The notes beneath the pieces are model-generated. The model was not told the origin of the DNA and made no database searches. It worked only from the letters and a program-made list of their open reading frames with translations. From NCBI GenBank assembly GCA_014706295.1, contig JACSVZ010000007.1, forward strand, positions 45,026,975-45,090,974: a stretch of DNA of 64,000 nt, read 5' to 3'. Position numbers and translations under genes: made by a program. Source of the stretch: Lycocorax pyrrhopterus obiensis (lineage: Eukaryota; Chordata; Aves; Passeriformes; Paradisaeidae). Below, in pieces: positions 11,730 through 24,444 of this stretch. The stretch's first letter is position 1. Every line of letters begins with the position of its first letter.

Positions 11730-13120
11730 GGTGATGTGCAGAACTTGTATAAATTTTCTTTTTGCAGTAAAACATTACTGTTTATTCATGCACAACCAGT
11801 CACTCACCCACCTCTCACGGAAGACCCCTAATATACTACTCCTACTATTACAAAATCTGTCCACTTACTTTTCCTGGGGGTTTGACAGTCATGACTGTGT
11901 TCTTGTAGACCAGTATGTATACATGAAGCAGCTACTTTTTCCAGAACTGGCTAGTTTGGGAAGACTACCAAACTGTCCTAGAAGAAATACTGCAACACGC
12001 TGTTTAATGGACTCCATTCCATTCGGAGATAAATATTTTATTTATGTTATGTGACCATTTTGTATCAATACAAAATTATCAGTAACTATAGAAAAACATA
12101 AAAGTAACTTCAAAAAATAAAAACACTTTAGAAACTCGAAAAGACATTCGTTAAGGCTCAAGTTCTTGTTGTTGTAAACAGACTACTGCTGATAAATATA
12201 GTTATTACACAAGCTAAAATACCTTAGCATACAAAAAGACTTTTTTATTGATGCAAGAGGAGTTTGTCCTTAAGTCAGTTCAACTTCATGGATCCGTGAC
12301 AAAAAAATCAAAAAAATTTCCTCCAAGTGCCCTTGTAAACTGTGTTACTGAATAGCAGCTTTTGCTTTTTCTGAGGATTCTCAGCACAAGCACATCCACT
12401 GTTAAGATACACACCATACTGATGTTTCTTGCTAGACAGTCTCAGAAAAGGTCAAGACAGATTTGAAAAACAAAAAATTACAAACCTAATTAGAGCAGGG
12501 TGAGTTGCTTCTGACTTCACTTGTAAGAAGTCTCTGCTTAAGTCTTTGGCATCTTCTTCCTTTATTAAAAAGGAAAAGGAGAAAGAATCATAATCCTACC
12601 TGTAGTTCAAAACAAACTTTCAGAATTCAGCTTTGGACAACAACTGAGATATCTTATTTCCCAGGGGTAGATGCTGCCTTTTATTAAATTGATTAAGAAA
12701 GAAAAATTACTTAATTTAGTTTTTATGTGTTTTTCTAACTGTTCTAACTGCTCATTATGTTGGATGACTGATGACTTCTTCATACGTTGTGGGTTTTTTT
12801 CCTAAGGCAAGCAGTTCTTTTCAACTGTAAGACTTGTCATTATTGCTTTTGAATACAGAAGCTTTAGTTACTAGGTTATTATTTATTTGCCATACAAAAT
12901 TTTGAGGATTTTGCAGGGTTTCTCTCACTGTTCTGACTGAACACATGCACTTAATTCTGAAGCTTTGATTCCACAAAAGTATTAACACATTTTTGTAACT
13001 ATGTATTTGCTAATTCTTGCATTAATTTATGACTTTGTAGTGTTATATAAACAATTTCAAGTCTGTGATGTATTTCTCCTATGGGGAACTTCATCCTAAG
13101 ATGAAGATCCTGTAGATCAG

Positions 13121-13704
13121 GATCATAGGATCATGGAATTATAGAATGGGTTGGGTTGGAAGGCACCTTAAAGAGCATGTTTTTCAATCCTCCTGCTCTG
13201 GGGCAAAGACACCTTTGAGTCACCTTTGATGCTGAGCTTTGGCTTTCTGAGCTGTGAGTGCACATTGCCAGGTCATGTCCAGCCTCCCATCCACCAGCAC
13301 CCCCAAGTCCTTCTCAGCAGGGCTGCTCTCTATCTGTTTATCCCTGTTTTGATACTGGGGATGTCTGATCCAGATGCAGCACCTTGCACTTGGTCTTTTT
13401 AAATCTCAGTAAATTCCCATGGGTCTACATCTCAAGCTTGTCCAAGTGCCTCTGGATGGCATCCCGTCCTTCAGGTATGTCACCACACCACTCAGCTTGC
13501 TGTCATCTGCAATTCTGGTGAGGGTGCACTCAATTCCTTAATCTTTGTCATTAATGAAATTATTAAGTAACACTGCCTATACAGACCCCTGAGGGACACC
13601 ACTTGTCACTGGTAACAATTGGGACTCTGAGCTGTTGACCTCTGTGTTCTGGATAGGACCCTCCAACCAAAATCTCATCCATCTATCAGTCCACAGAGAT
13701 CTAC
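13121..13704 (-). mobile_element. CR1 LINE, minus strand, with internal deletion
   Basis: The left edge is the reverse complement of a CR1 3' tail (ATAGAATGGGTTGGGTTGG). Only about 80 bases of tail are present before the sequence jumps to the ORF2 region with CCACCAGCACCCCCAAGTCC, which encodes the [13 protein letters not shown] block. In the related copy at 57096-57945 the same block lies about 636 bases from the tail edge, compared with about 170 here, so roughly 465 bases are missing. It extends further toward the 5' side than that copy, into the reverse-transcriptase core (13480-13704). Frameshifts and stops abolish coding. Confidence 0.9.
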
Positions 13705-15844
13705 AGCTAAAACTGGTCATGTTACCCAAAGTTCTTATGATCATTGTAGGGACATTTCAACACAACATAACTGCCAGGGTGTTTTTTTAATGCACATTGT
13801 TGAAGTACTAGACTATTTGAAGCTGTAAAAGAGCCAGTGCTTGATTCTGGGAGCTGCTTGTAAGGGATGTCTGTTGTACATTTGACAGGATGGTGATAGA
13901 GGATGATTCGGACATCCCGTCATTCTTCTTGCGCCTCCATCTGTGGCAGCTGAGAGCAATTTTGGCAGGAAACCCTAGAGTACTGAGTACAGAAGAGGAA
14001 AAATAATTCAGCGTTTGGAAGTTCAGCATCAAAGTTCATACAAAATACATCCAATGATTACCATTATAGTGGATACAAGCTAATATACCATCTATATGCA
14101 GAAATTTGCTGCTCTACACCATTGCTTATTCATTCAAACAGAGATAATGAGATTATTTAATGATGATCTTCATACCACAGAAACATTGATCTGCAGGGCA
14201 CAAAAAATGAAAAAAACCCCAAAGAACACACCCTCTCTCATCATTGAAGGGAGAACTGGCAATTTTTCTCAAACATGACAAAATGAGTATTTGCAGCACT
14301 AATAAACCTATTAGATATATCTCAGAGTCTATTGACCACAATCTTATGAAGAGTTTAAGCTTCTTATTTTTATTGGACGATGTCAAACTCTTTGTTTTAT
14401 AAAATACTAAATAATCTAATTTGCATGAGCCATCCATAAAACAGGTTTTGACTATGTTACATACTTAAAAGCGTCACAGCTGAACTGAACAATTCTAGAG
14501 AGAATAGATCATCTCATATGGAATTCACCACACCTGTGAATTGATTATAAATAGCTGGAGAGACACAATTTGAAATCCAAAGTATCTATTTGAGGCTTAA
14601 ACACATCAACAACCTAAAATGCCTAAATCTCCTTTTCAGCAGATTGGAGTCTAAAATATTCAAAAGCCCCATTATTTTTATCACATTTAATTAAAATTCA
14701 TAAATAAAAGACAAAGAAATAAGTTGGCCAAAATAAATATAAATCTATGTGGATTTTTATTTGAACACCTTTAAATAATGAGGATTTAGCAAAAAATTAA
14801 AGGACAATTTTATTTGACCCACCTGATCTTTCATTCAGACCTTGGGAAGATCATTCCCTGAGCTATTCTCATTTTTAGTTTCTAGTCACGACTTCTTTTT
14901 CCATTTAAAATGTCAATTCAGGAAATTCGTGAAGACTTCTCACAATTGCTTAGATATGCAAAAAAATCAGTCATGCCTGACAAGCAACAGGTCTGCCATA
15001 CACATTCCAGAACCTGGAAATCCTGAACGATTCTGTTGACCGTGAGTGGATTATCAGCATGCTAAATGTAGAGAGTGTACTGTGTCTTGGAAGCTGTGAT
15101 TAATGAACCTATGCTGCGCAGTTGCCGTGTGCCTGTACAATATGCCTGACAGCCGGGGAAGTATCAGGTATATCTTTGTGCATGGGTGACCCCCTGCTAC
15201 ATCACATACCTGAAAAATTCAGTGTGTTTTGAAGACAGTGGTTCTATGCCACAGGCACAGGCCAGCTGTGATGCATGTGTACAGTACGTCTCATGCTTTC
15301 GGGCATCACAAACTTGCTGCACATGAGTAACTCTGTACAATCATTTAGTTTTTAGGAAATCCCAGACAGTCCTCATTCCTCTTCAGATGGACTGTCTGTA
15401 AGGAAGTTAATGTTGACACTGTCTGTGTTTGACTCATCCTGACAAAAACCCATTTCAAATTGGTAATTTGTGAATAGATTTCAGCATCTGGCTGGCACAT
15501 ATCACTGTTTGTCATACATAAGTTAGAAACCAAGATAGTGCCATCTTCATAGTCCTCTCTTCTCATTTTACTCTTCAAAGGACTTCTGAAAATTAAGAGG
15601 AGTTTTCTTTTTTCACTTTAATTTTGTGCTAAAAATAATTTCCCTAACACGGATGTCTCTTGAAGTTTCTTTTCCTTTAAGTCAAGAATGATGGCAAAGA
15701 TACAGGTCGCTTACTGTTAACCTTAATGTCAAAAATTAATCTGTCTCAAATGGATATTTGTATATTTTTTCTCAATAATAAGTGAGAAAATCATTCAGAA
15801 TCTCTACAGCTTTAACACTACTCACATTAGGAAAGGCAATTTAG
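13705..15844. other. Unique non-coding stretch with motif-rich segments
   Basis: No gene or repeat recognised. The block 14480-14780 is AT-rich and contains a palindromic T-box-like motif beside a MEF2-like motif. An octamer-like ATTTGCAT lies near 14420. The block 15040-15330 has a higher GC content and more CpG than its surroundings. Either could be conserved regulatory DNA, but nothing in this single sequence proves that. Confidence 0.5.
14521..14554. promoter_or_regulatory. Possible T-box palindrome next to a MEF2-like site
   Basis: AATTCAC (14522-14528) and GTGAATT (14536-14542) form a perfect 7-bp inverted repeat around CACACCT, which resembles a T-box core. TTATAAATAG (14545-14554) fits the MEF2 consensus YTAWWWWTAR. 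The two motifs are two bases apart. Matches to short motifs are common by chance, so function is inference. Confidence 0.25.
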
Positions 15845-16185
15845 CTACCTTAGTACCATTTGAGTACGCACCAATGCTGAGTACAGGGAGACAATCACTG
15901 CCCTGGTCCTGCTGGCCACACTATTACTGATACAGGCCAAGATGCCATTGGCCTTCTTGGCCCCCTGGGCACACTGCTGGCTCGTGTTCAGCCAGCTGTC
16001 GACCAGCACCCCCAGGTCCCTTTCTGCCTGGCCACTGTCCAGCCACTCTGTCCCCAGTCTGTAGTGCTGCAGGGCGTTGTTGTGGCCAAAGTGTAGGACC
16101 CAACACTTAGACTTGTTAAACCTCATATTGTCGGATTCAGCTCATCTATCCAGTCTGTCCAGGTCCTTCTACAAAGCTGTGAGGA
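15845..16185 (-). mobile_element. CR1 LINE ORF2 fragment, minus strand
   Basis: An internal piece of CR1 ORF2 with a frame still open over 93 codons (16126 down to 15845). It begins [17 protein letters not shown] and continues through the [26 protein letters not shown] and [13 protein letters not shown] blocks. These are the CR1 reverse-transcriptase segment just after the catalytic palm. Homology continues upstream on the minus strand to about 16185. The 3' UTR and terminal repeats are absent, so both ends are truncated. The intact 93-codon frame makes it one of the better preserved CR1 coding remnants here, but it cannot encode an active protein. Confidence 0.92.
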
Positions 16186-19100
16186 GTTTTAGACATTAAT
16201 GGGTTTATAGCATAAATTAAGAAGTCATGTGGTTAAAGAAACACTCAGTTCAGAAATGTAGAATTGGACACGGTAGTTTTAATTGTTTGTGTAAGGATAT
16301 ATTCATGCATGCTTTCAAATTTCTTTAATGTGCTGTCTAATTTGCATTTCAGTTTTGATATGTTCTGTAACACTTTCATCATTGTTAATACTTTCTACTT
16401 ACCTTTCATATTCTTCACCTTCAGTTTAATACACAAGTGTCTCATCTCCTGGTTCTCTTGCTTTCTGTGGAATTTCTACTCCTGGAAGAGATGTCGTTGA
16501 TCGGCTGAAAATAAAGCAATTTTCTATAAACTATTCTAACCCCCAAAAACGGTTTCCAAAGTGTGTTGCCCATCTAGTGCATGAAAGTATAGAGTATCCT
16601 TTTTTTTTAACAGGCAGGAAAAGTAAATGATAAAGTTTGAGGTTTGACAATGGAGTTTGCCCTACAGCTTTGGGAATCATTGACCTAGAAACTGGCATTT
16701 CTGTGGTTCTAAAGAACGCAGCACTTACAGAAAGGGTAGTCAGATTAAAAATAGACAGTTCTTTGGGCAGATTTGTGTTAGTCCCCAGGCTGGTCTCGTA
16801 ATTGAGGGGTAAATTAAATTGGATTAGCTTTGAATTTTTCTTGATATGCCATGATGATCAAGCAAAGGCAGTGGAGCATGGGGTGGTCAATCATACTTTA
16901 AGTGAAAACAGAATACACACATTTGATATATGTTATATCCATTTCTTAAATGCATTTAATCTCTCGTGGTCACAACCAAGGCAGGAACCAGATATATTTT
17001 CTTTAAGCTGGACACTGAAAATTATAGCCTACAGCTTCAGAGCAGCAAGATAGACTCAGCCAAAAATTACTCTCCTTTCTTTTTTTTTTTCTACATTCAA
17101 TAGCAAAGTGATTCTCTTTGAGCAATTAAACTGAATATTCAATAGAGAAACTGAAATAGAATAATCACTGAATAATTTGACTAGGAATCGTGCCATGAGA
17201 GGAACAGCTATTGTGTTATCCCTGGAACTAAATGTGCTGGAAAATTCATTTTTCTTTTATTCTGGAACATTTCCTTGGGTCTAGTGAGTTGATGAGTGCC
17301 CTCCTTTCTGTTTGAACTTAATTGAAAATGGAGGTGCTCAATATCTCTCGTGTGGTGCTTCATTTTGTATGGTATCAAAGCTTTGAATGGAAAGAATGTT
17401 CTTGCACTATGTGGTGGAAGTTCTTATCAAATAAATTTGGAACATCTTTAAAAACATTTTTAGTTTTGGGAGTCTAGAGCCTGATGAAAAGGACAGTCCT
17501 CATTCAGTTGATTATGAATGTCTAAAAATTACATGTGTAGTCCTGATTAATGGACAACCGTTCTAAGAAACAGACTCATGTAAGACATTATATTAATTTC
17601 ATTCTAGGTAAAATTTTTTCCAACACCTTGACCCTGGTTTACCTGTGAGAAGCTGTACTCATATTCAAGACCTCAGATAGCTTTTCTTTATCTAGTCTCT
17701 ACATATCTTCACTATTTGCTGATAATAGCTTTTTGTCTGATTATTGCTTACCTGAAGGTTGCTTCTGCATTGCACCATCTTGATTGTGCTGGGCGTTTTC
17801 TGTGAACTAGGTTTAAATATTACATTACAAAAATATCATGTGTGGTTTTGAAAATAAGTATAAAACTAATTCAGTGACATTCTAGCCTGAACTGTTATAG
17901 CAGAGCCAACAGGTGCCAAAGTAGTAATTCTTTAGAATTAACGTTCTTCAAAGTATGACTGTATTAACTGGCTGTACCAAACTCAAAATGGAATTAAATA
18001 TTACTGGCAAGTAGTTTAGACAACTCAAGACTATAATGGCATGTAGTGAAATGGACTTGGCTGTGGTTCTGCTTCCCCTAAGGCAGAAAATAATATCAAA
18101 TCTAAGACGTGATGATGGAGCAGGACAAAATTCTGTCTGAAATGTGTTTCAGTAATTCAGAGATTACCATTCATTCTTAGTTAGATAGCTGTGAACTTTG
18201 CATGGAAATACTTAAAACACTTTAAAATGTTTTATTTACATGTAAGTAGTTCCAACAAGGCAGTGGCTTATGTAGATACTTTACTCAAGTAGTTGGGATT
18301 TGGTAAAAGTATGGGTATTCAAAATAAGTATCACCAAGGCATTCTTCAGAAAACACAGTTCAGGTAACGTATACTACTACAATGTAATCCTATTTCATAC
18401 TCCTGCCTCAAAAATATTCCAAAGGAAATTACCACTGTATTATTAAGAACAGTTAATTTTTTTGACTTTTCTCTCTTCTTTTTGAAAATATCTTCTGTGT
18501 CTCATGAAGGGTTTACACTACACTTTTACTGGGAACTTGGATAGTCATCTCTTAGATTTTCTGAATGTCTTTTTTATTCTGTGAAGTTTATTTCCACTTC
18601 CATTGTTCCTGTGGACAGAAGAACAGGGAAGATATACAGCTAGACAACATAAGCTTTCTCTATACTGCTTGCTAGTAAAAAAAAAAAAAGTTTTTAATGG
18701 GAATTTCTTCACCTTTTAAACAAGACTGTGCTTTCGTTACATTTTTTCACTTCAGTGTAAGTGAATTGGTGCCTAGTCTTTTACAGACTTTAGCACAAAG
18801 AACAGCTACATCTTTTGAGAACTACATCTTTTGAAATGTCACATATCAAAGATTAAAATTATTGCTTTGTAGTAGAAGATTAGAAGAAAAAGAAACCCTA
18901 TGAAACAACCAGAGAAAAACCACAACAAACCATAATACTGAACAACACTCTTTCTGATGCCAAAGTGCAAATGATGAAATGACAACCTCAAAAGAAAGCA
19001 TTTTTTCAGGAAAGTACATTCTTAGTGTACTTCTCATTATGTGGGCATTCAAAGTGAATCAGGATGAGATGCTTCTTTCTCATGAACGTAGTGTGACAAA

Positions 19101-19242
19101 CATGAAAGATTATCCGTCTCTATACAGCATTTTACCATGTATTTGCTAATCTCCAGTGGTTTCAGTAGAGAATAAAGTAATTATTATAGTTACCGTGAGT
19201 ATTTTGTGTAGTTGCCTGACAGGACAATGCTATTGAATCACC
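16186..19242. other. Unique AT-rich non-coding stretch
   Basis: No gene, RNA or repeat family recognised. A 13-base A run is at 18677-18689 and a T-rich patch near 17080. Open frames are below 85 codons and lack family resemblance. Confidence 0.6.
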
Positions 19243-19302
19243 AGACGATCTTTAAAGTCCCTTCCAACCCAAACCATTCTATGACTCTATGATTTTATGA
19301 CA
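19243..19302 (+). mobile_element. Bare CR1 3' tail, plus strand
   Basis: About 60 bases of CR1 3' terminus only: a GATCTTTAAAGTCCCTTCC segment, AACCCAAACCATTCTATGA and two more degenerate ATTCTATG units. No upstream CR1 sequence is present. Such very short insertions arise by early termination of target-primed reverse transcription. Confidence 0.88.
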
Positions 19303-19332
19303 CTTCTAATGAAAAAACAGTGTGAATACTAC

Positions 19333-19734
19333 TGTTGGGAAGAAAGGGTTAAAACCAGAAGATTTGGCAAGGAAGACGGAATAGTTTTGCTCAAAGGGAC
19401 CTTGCAGCTGGGAGTGCTAAAACTATCGGTAAGGGAAAGCTCCATTTTTTATGCCTTGTGTTGCTCATCCGCTGCCTATTTTGAGAAGTAGAACTCCTGT
19501 GGAGAGATAACACACTGTCACGGACATGCCCAAAGCCTTTTGTTACAGTGAGGCTGGCAGTGAGCCCCTGGATCCCCCTTCCTTGCTAAGATGAACTGAG
19601 CCGAACGGAACCTGTGTCCCTGTGTGTCTCTGCCACCTGATGTTGTTAGTGAGGTAATGAAATAAACCCACTCTTTGCATTTCAGATAAGGTTTGATGGT
19701 TGCCCTTGGTTACTTGCGTGTGTTAATTCCCACA
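19333..19734 (+). mobile_element. Probable solo LTR of an endogenous retrovirus
   Basis: The interval begins with TGTTGGGAAGAAAGGG and ends near CCCACA, with an AATAAA polyadenylation signal at about 19661-19666 followed by a T-rich, then GT-rich R/U5-like end. It is clearly richer in GC than its flanks. No clear target-site duplication was found, so both ends are approximate. No primer-binding site follows. The short CR1 tail at 19243-19302 abuts it on the left. It could be a diverged passerine LTR family or another kind of repeat. Confidence 0.5.
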
Positions 19735-20902
19735 CTGACCGATAATATTTTCATTAATAGCAATTTTGGCATTTAGCGTTCACAGCAGGTGGTTACCTAA
19801 GATAGTTCTAAATACTATTATATTGCTGAAACTCCCAGGTACCTTGAAAAGGTTTAGAGTAAAAAATCCTGGGAAAGATGGCAAAATGTAGGAAAACAAA
19901 AGAAAATTCCTGTTACATTTCAAAATTGTTCTCTGCTGCATCTGATTTTTTAAGCTTAATACTGTGAAATGAAAAGTTAAAAAGGTTTGGAGAGAATTCA
20001 GCAGCCCAGAAAAGGATGAAAATAAATTTATAATTCCTGTCAAATTACTGTTTTGGGACCTAAGTCTACACTTTCACCTTCAGGAGTGTATAGCTCAATA
20101 AGGCTGTTTACTAATGAACAAAATTTATTATGATTACTTGATAGTTGCATTCACCCTATGGTACAAAACCTGAAAACTGAAATGGCTCTGGTTAAACTCT
20201 GTTTTGTCATTTTACAAACAATTTTTTCGGAGGTGAGGGAGAGGAGAAGGTGCGAATATTGGTTGCAGAGAGAGCTGTCTCATTTAATTCCTAAAATCAT
20301 TAATGGGTATTTTTTTTTTTAAATCATTCATGGAAGATGAAATATAGGATAAATGGAAGAGAACCATGCAAAATTATCATCAGAATAACGAATAAAAATC
20401 CATAAATATGAAATTTTAAGCCTTGTGGTCCATCTCTCAAATTTTTTTTTATTTAAACTGTGAAGTGGGCCAAAGAGGTGTCCCCTGAAATATCCCACCA
20501 CCAGCAGTGTTCATTTGCCTGGTTCATTGGCCTGTCTATCACTCCTGTTCATGAGTGTCCTAGTTTATAGGAATAGGAAAGAAGTTATTTTATTCTCTGT
20601 TACCCAAGAGTATTTCAGCCATATGTGCAAGTAGGCAGGTGGGCTGAGATGCTCATTCCCAACCCATCTCTTCTATTTATATGGTTTATTAAACAGCTGA
20701 AAGGTTTGGAATCTCTCATTTAATTGTAAAATCCATTTCTCTGCATGAACAATTCACTATAAATTAAATACAGCCTTCAGACCCTGTAATATAATTCCTC
20801 TTGTTCCCTAAAATTAACTCTTTCTATTTAAAGAGCAAAGACTGGCTTTACACACAAGGAGCTGCCCATCAAAAGGGACAATGAATCAATCCTTGAGTGG
20901 TG

Positions 20903-20924
20903 ATTGTCATAAATGATAGACAAT
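20903..20924. promoter_or_regulatory. Inverted SOX-like motif pair
   Basis: ATTGTC (20903-20908) and GACAAT (20919-20924) are a perfect inverted repeat with a 10-base spacer, ATAAATGATA. Each arm contains the ACAAT/ATTGT core bound by SOX HMG domains. The spacing is wider than the 3-5 bases usual for SoxE dimers, so this is only suggestive. Confidence 0.2.
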
Positions 20925-23433
20925 GCTGGCACTGCGCCATTAAAATCATAAATATACAAAATTTACAAAGATCAAGAACCTTTCAGAAGAAGCTAGGTTA
21001 AATTCTTAAGACAGAACATATTTCATAAATGTTAAATGCTCTAAGGGCTGATTAGATCAAGAACTGAGAAAGGCTTTTGAAATGCTGGCATGACCTGACA
21101 CCAGAAGTGTATCATTACTCTGTATTTGTAATGGTTTCTCACTCGTTGTCTATCTCTCAAGCTTTGCTTGAAGCCAGACCAATGCAGATGCCCTCTATTT
21201 TGATTTGCAGCCTGTGACACAGAAGTGAAGACACAAGAGAAGGCAATGAAACTTTATCTATTTGGTTGCAAGAACGTGTAGCTAGGGAGGCCTCTGACTG
21301 GTGATAGATAAAAAGAAGACTACTCAGTAACATAAAAAGGTTAAAAAAAATACATAATGCAAAGAACAGACACAATGTAAATAGAAGTAATAGTATTTTA
21401 TCACTCACCATAATATTTCATTTTCATCAGTTAATACTCTGTGCTGAAGTATATGTGAAATTTGTCAAACCCTCTGAGGGGCATGATGATCTTCTGTGAA
21501 GAACAGATTTCTCACTTAGACCTGATCCAAGTTTTTCTCATGCTAGATAAACCCATTTTAAGGTTAAGAATTACTAAGGGAAAGAATTTGCTCCCCACTC
21601 CACCCAAGATGATCAGTGTCTGAAACATACATATCTCTGCTTCTCACTTCTTTTCCATATTTCCGTACTGTAACTTCTTATAGTTATAAAACCAGATAAC
21701 TGTAGTTGCAGCGGCTGGGAGATAAAACTAAAAATTCAAGAAATTGGAACATAAAATTGTGCTAAAAGAAAAAATGAAAGAAAGTAAAGGACTGATTAAG
21801 ATAATTGCTCAGTATTCCTCTCTTTATTATGCTGATTAATTAAAATAACAGCAATTTGCTAAGCGGCTTTTTTGATGCTTATTATATTGTTTTGACCAAT
21901 GTCGTGTTTTTTCACAACTCAAGCAGGGGCAAAAAGTAACAAAGTAACTATCCAAACTATCAAAAAAAAATTAGGCTGACTCTTCTGCTTTACAATTTTG
22001 CTGTTAAGATTCACAATGACATCACAAAATAGGCTACTAAGGCTCTCAAGGACGCAACCTCTTCTTCTGCAAGAGGAAAGCATATGTTTGAAACTACTTT
22101 TGCCATGCATATACAGCAATTTTGCCTCTACTGCTTTTGAAAATCATCTCCTGTCAAAAAGAGTCAAAACCAGTCAAAAACATGAGAAATGAAATAGACT
22201 CATATCTAATTATACTTAGTGGGATGTGATTTACTTCAGTCAATTTTTTTTAATTTACCCAGAAATGTTAGCTAATAAGGATGGATAAATTCCAGAGGAT
22301 AGGAAAAGATTTATGTAATAAATGAGCTGGGGACATAATGGTGCTGTAAATAATGGACTCTATTTATACATAATTGACTTGAGCCTCAAAGATCCTGGCT
22401 CCCTAATTCATCCAAGATTAATGAGAGACATTAATAACCACTCAGATTACAAAACTCTTGAAAGAGTGACAGGAACAAGATAAAAATATCTTTTCAAGTT
22501 TTTTTACCAAAAAAAATATTATCCCCAGGTGCAAGTTAGTCAAACTGTCATTTGTAAAGCTGATGTATTTGTTTTCAGAATTGCTTTCCGATTTTTTATG
22601 AATTGAAACATGCTGAATTAATTCTCCTATGTTATAAAAACATTACAAAAAGAGAAAAAATGAATTACTTGATAATAAGGCTGGATGATCAATTCTTTAT
22701 TTTTCAACTCATTTTGCAAATAGAAGCTTCAATCTACAAATTACTTCCTCTACAGTTTTTATTAGTCTTTTAAAATGTTTTGGGACATAAAAAGTGTATT
22801 TTGTAATTTCCATTAAAAATTTCTAGTAGTTTTTTACAATAAAAATTGTCTAAATTTTAGATTTGGATTGGTTTATCTTTTTCTGTCCTGAAGCAGCGAG
22901 AAGAAATCACATAATAGTGTCCTTTGCATGGAACAGGGAATAACTTATCACCTGTTTCAGAAGCTGAAGAATCCTGAAATACTTCTGGAAAAAGACAGTT
23001 ACAAACATTTACATTTGTGTTCAAGATTAGGTTTAGCCTATTTAGACATAGAGCTCAGATTTATGACTGAGCTTACAACGGGAGATGTTTTTGGACAATA
23101 GATCACATTTCAGTGAAATAGAAATCAAATAACACACGGCTTTTAAAATTGGGGTTTTTTGTTGTTTTCATCCTCAGTGTTTCATACCTGGAAGGCTTGC
23201 TGGTTAGCATTTCCTTTCAGAACAGATTCTGAATTTTTTTTTTCTGATTGTCCTGCTATTTTTACTGTTTCTTGGTGGACTTTCATGGAATTTCTGTCAG
23301 AATTCCTTATAGATGGATAATTTCATTAAGATACCACTTTAAGTTTTATTGCATTCACTCTTGTAGGTAAACTGGTCTGGACACACAGCTCAGATTAACA
23401 AATGGCACACAGTGACACACTGGAACATGGTTT

Positions 23434-23447
23434 GGGTCAGTGGGTCA
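23434..23447 (+). promoter_or_regulatory. DR2-type nuclear-receptor half-site repeat
   Basis: Two identical hexamers GGGTCA (23434-23439 and 23442-23447) in direct repeat separated by two bases. Retinoic-acid receptor/RXR heterodimers bind (A/G)G(G/T)TCA repeats spaced by 1, 2 or 5. Both half-sites match fully. A second observation of binding or conservation would be required to call it functional. Confidence 0.35.
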
Positions 23448-24370
23448 AACTTCTGTCTTGCTTTGTCTTTTCATTGGCCTCTTTTAAATACAGCTAATAT
23501 ACAATTGGATTAACATTTTTCATTTACTTAAAGACAAAGCCAGGAATATTCCATCAATGGGTGTTTGTCTCACATATATTTAGAAGACTTTGCTGATTAA
23601 TTTGATTTTTTTGTGTCAACCTTTTTAATCTCATGGTGTAGCATGTGCCCTTGGGCTATTTGAAAGAGCAGTCTCCCATTACCCTAGACTTACAACTCAT
23701 CAAATTTGATGTGTCACTGACTGCAGGTCAAATTTGCAAAGCCTGCACCTGTACACAATGATTATGCTTGGTGAATTAATCACATCTGCATTAGTTTTTG
23801 CTAATGAATTGCCAAATAATTGCATACATTTTGTGGCCATGCAACTCTTTGATGTCAATGACATTCAACTGTACATTTGGTTACTGAAATTCAAGCATGG
23901 CATGAGAACATGTAGGTACCCGTATTTCTTTTTTTTTTTTTTGTGACATTATAATATACATAGAACATGAGTGATATTTTTATAATCCACTTATAGACAC
24001 TATTTAATATTACTGGTTGAATTAATTTTTTAAAAAGGCATATGCTTTAATAGATTTAAAAGGAGGGAGAAATACTGGAAAGATAAACCTGGATACGGCT
24101 TTTCCTACTCTCTTTTTTATTCTGAAGTAACAGAAAACTTATTCATTATTGGTATAATTTTGTAGCAGCCTACAGAAATCATCTGAGGAGTAAACATTAA
24201 CTCAACCACATGCTTGCAACTTTGCTTTCATAGTGGGGGTTTTCATTTCCCACTTAATATGAAATAAATGGCTACTGGAATGCCACGAGCCCCACATCCA
24301 CCTGTGACTGAACAAAGACCATCACGTTTCACCAGTGGGCTGGTAAACTAACTCTGGGCAGTGATGACAT

Positions 24371-24444
24371 TGACTCATCACCAGCCAAAGTGAAATTTGA
24401 GCCAGGTGACCTAAAGTCTCCATGTTTGTCAGTTTTCTGAGTCA
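24371..24444. promoter_or_regulatory. Pair of AP-1/MAF-like sites
   Basis: TGACTCA (24371-24377) and TGAGTCA (24438-24444) are both perfect AP-1 heptamers within 75 bases, and each is followed by TCA-rich sequence. Two perfect heptamers this close are unusual but can occur by chance in 64 kb. Confidence 0.25.

Larger units (their letters stand above)
11063..13120. other. Non-coding stretch with simple repeats
   Basis: Unique sequence with two simple-sequence runs (11440-11470 and 11710-11729). The 173-codon plus-strand open frame at 11533-12054 runs through the AT microsatellite, giving an isoleucine-tyrosine alternation, and has no known domain. I do not regard it as a gene. Confidence 0.6.

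Noticed and set aside
11533..12054. 173-codon plus-strand open frame
   Set aside because: It runs through an AT microsatellite (Ile-Tyr alternation), has no recognisable domain, and its composition is that of translated AT-rich non-coding DNA.
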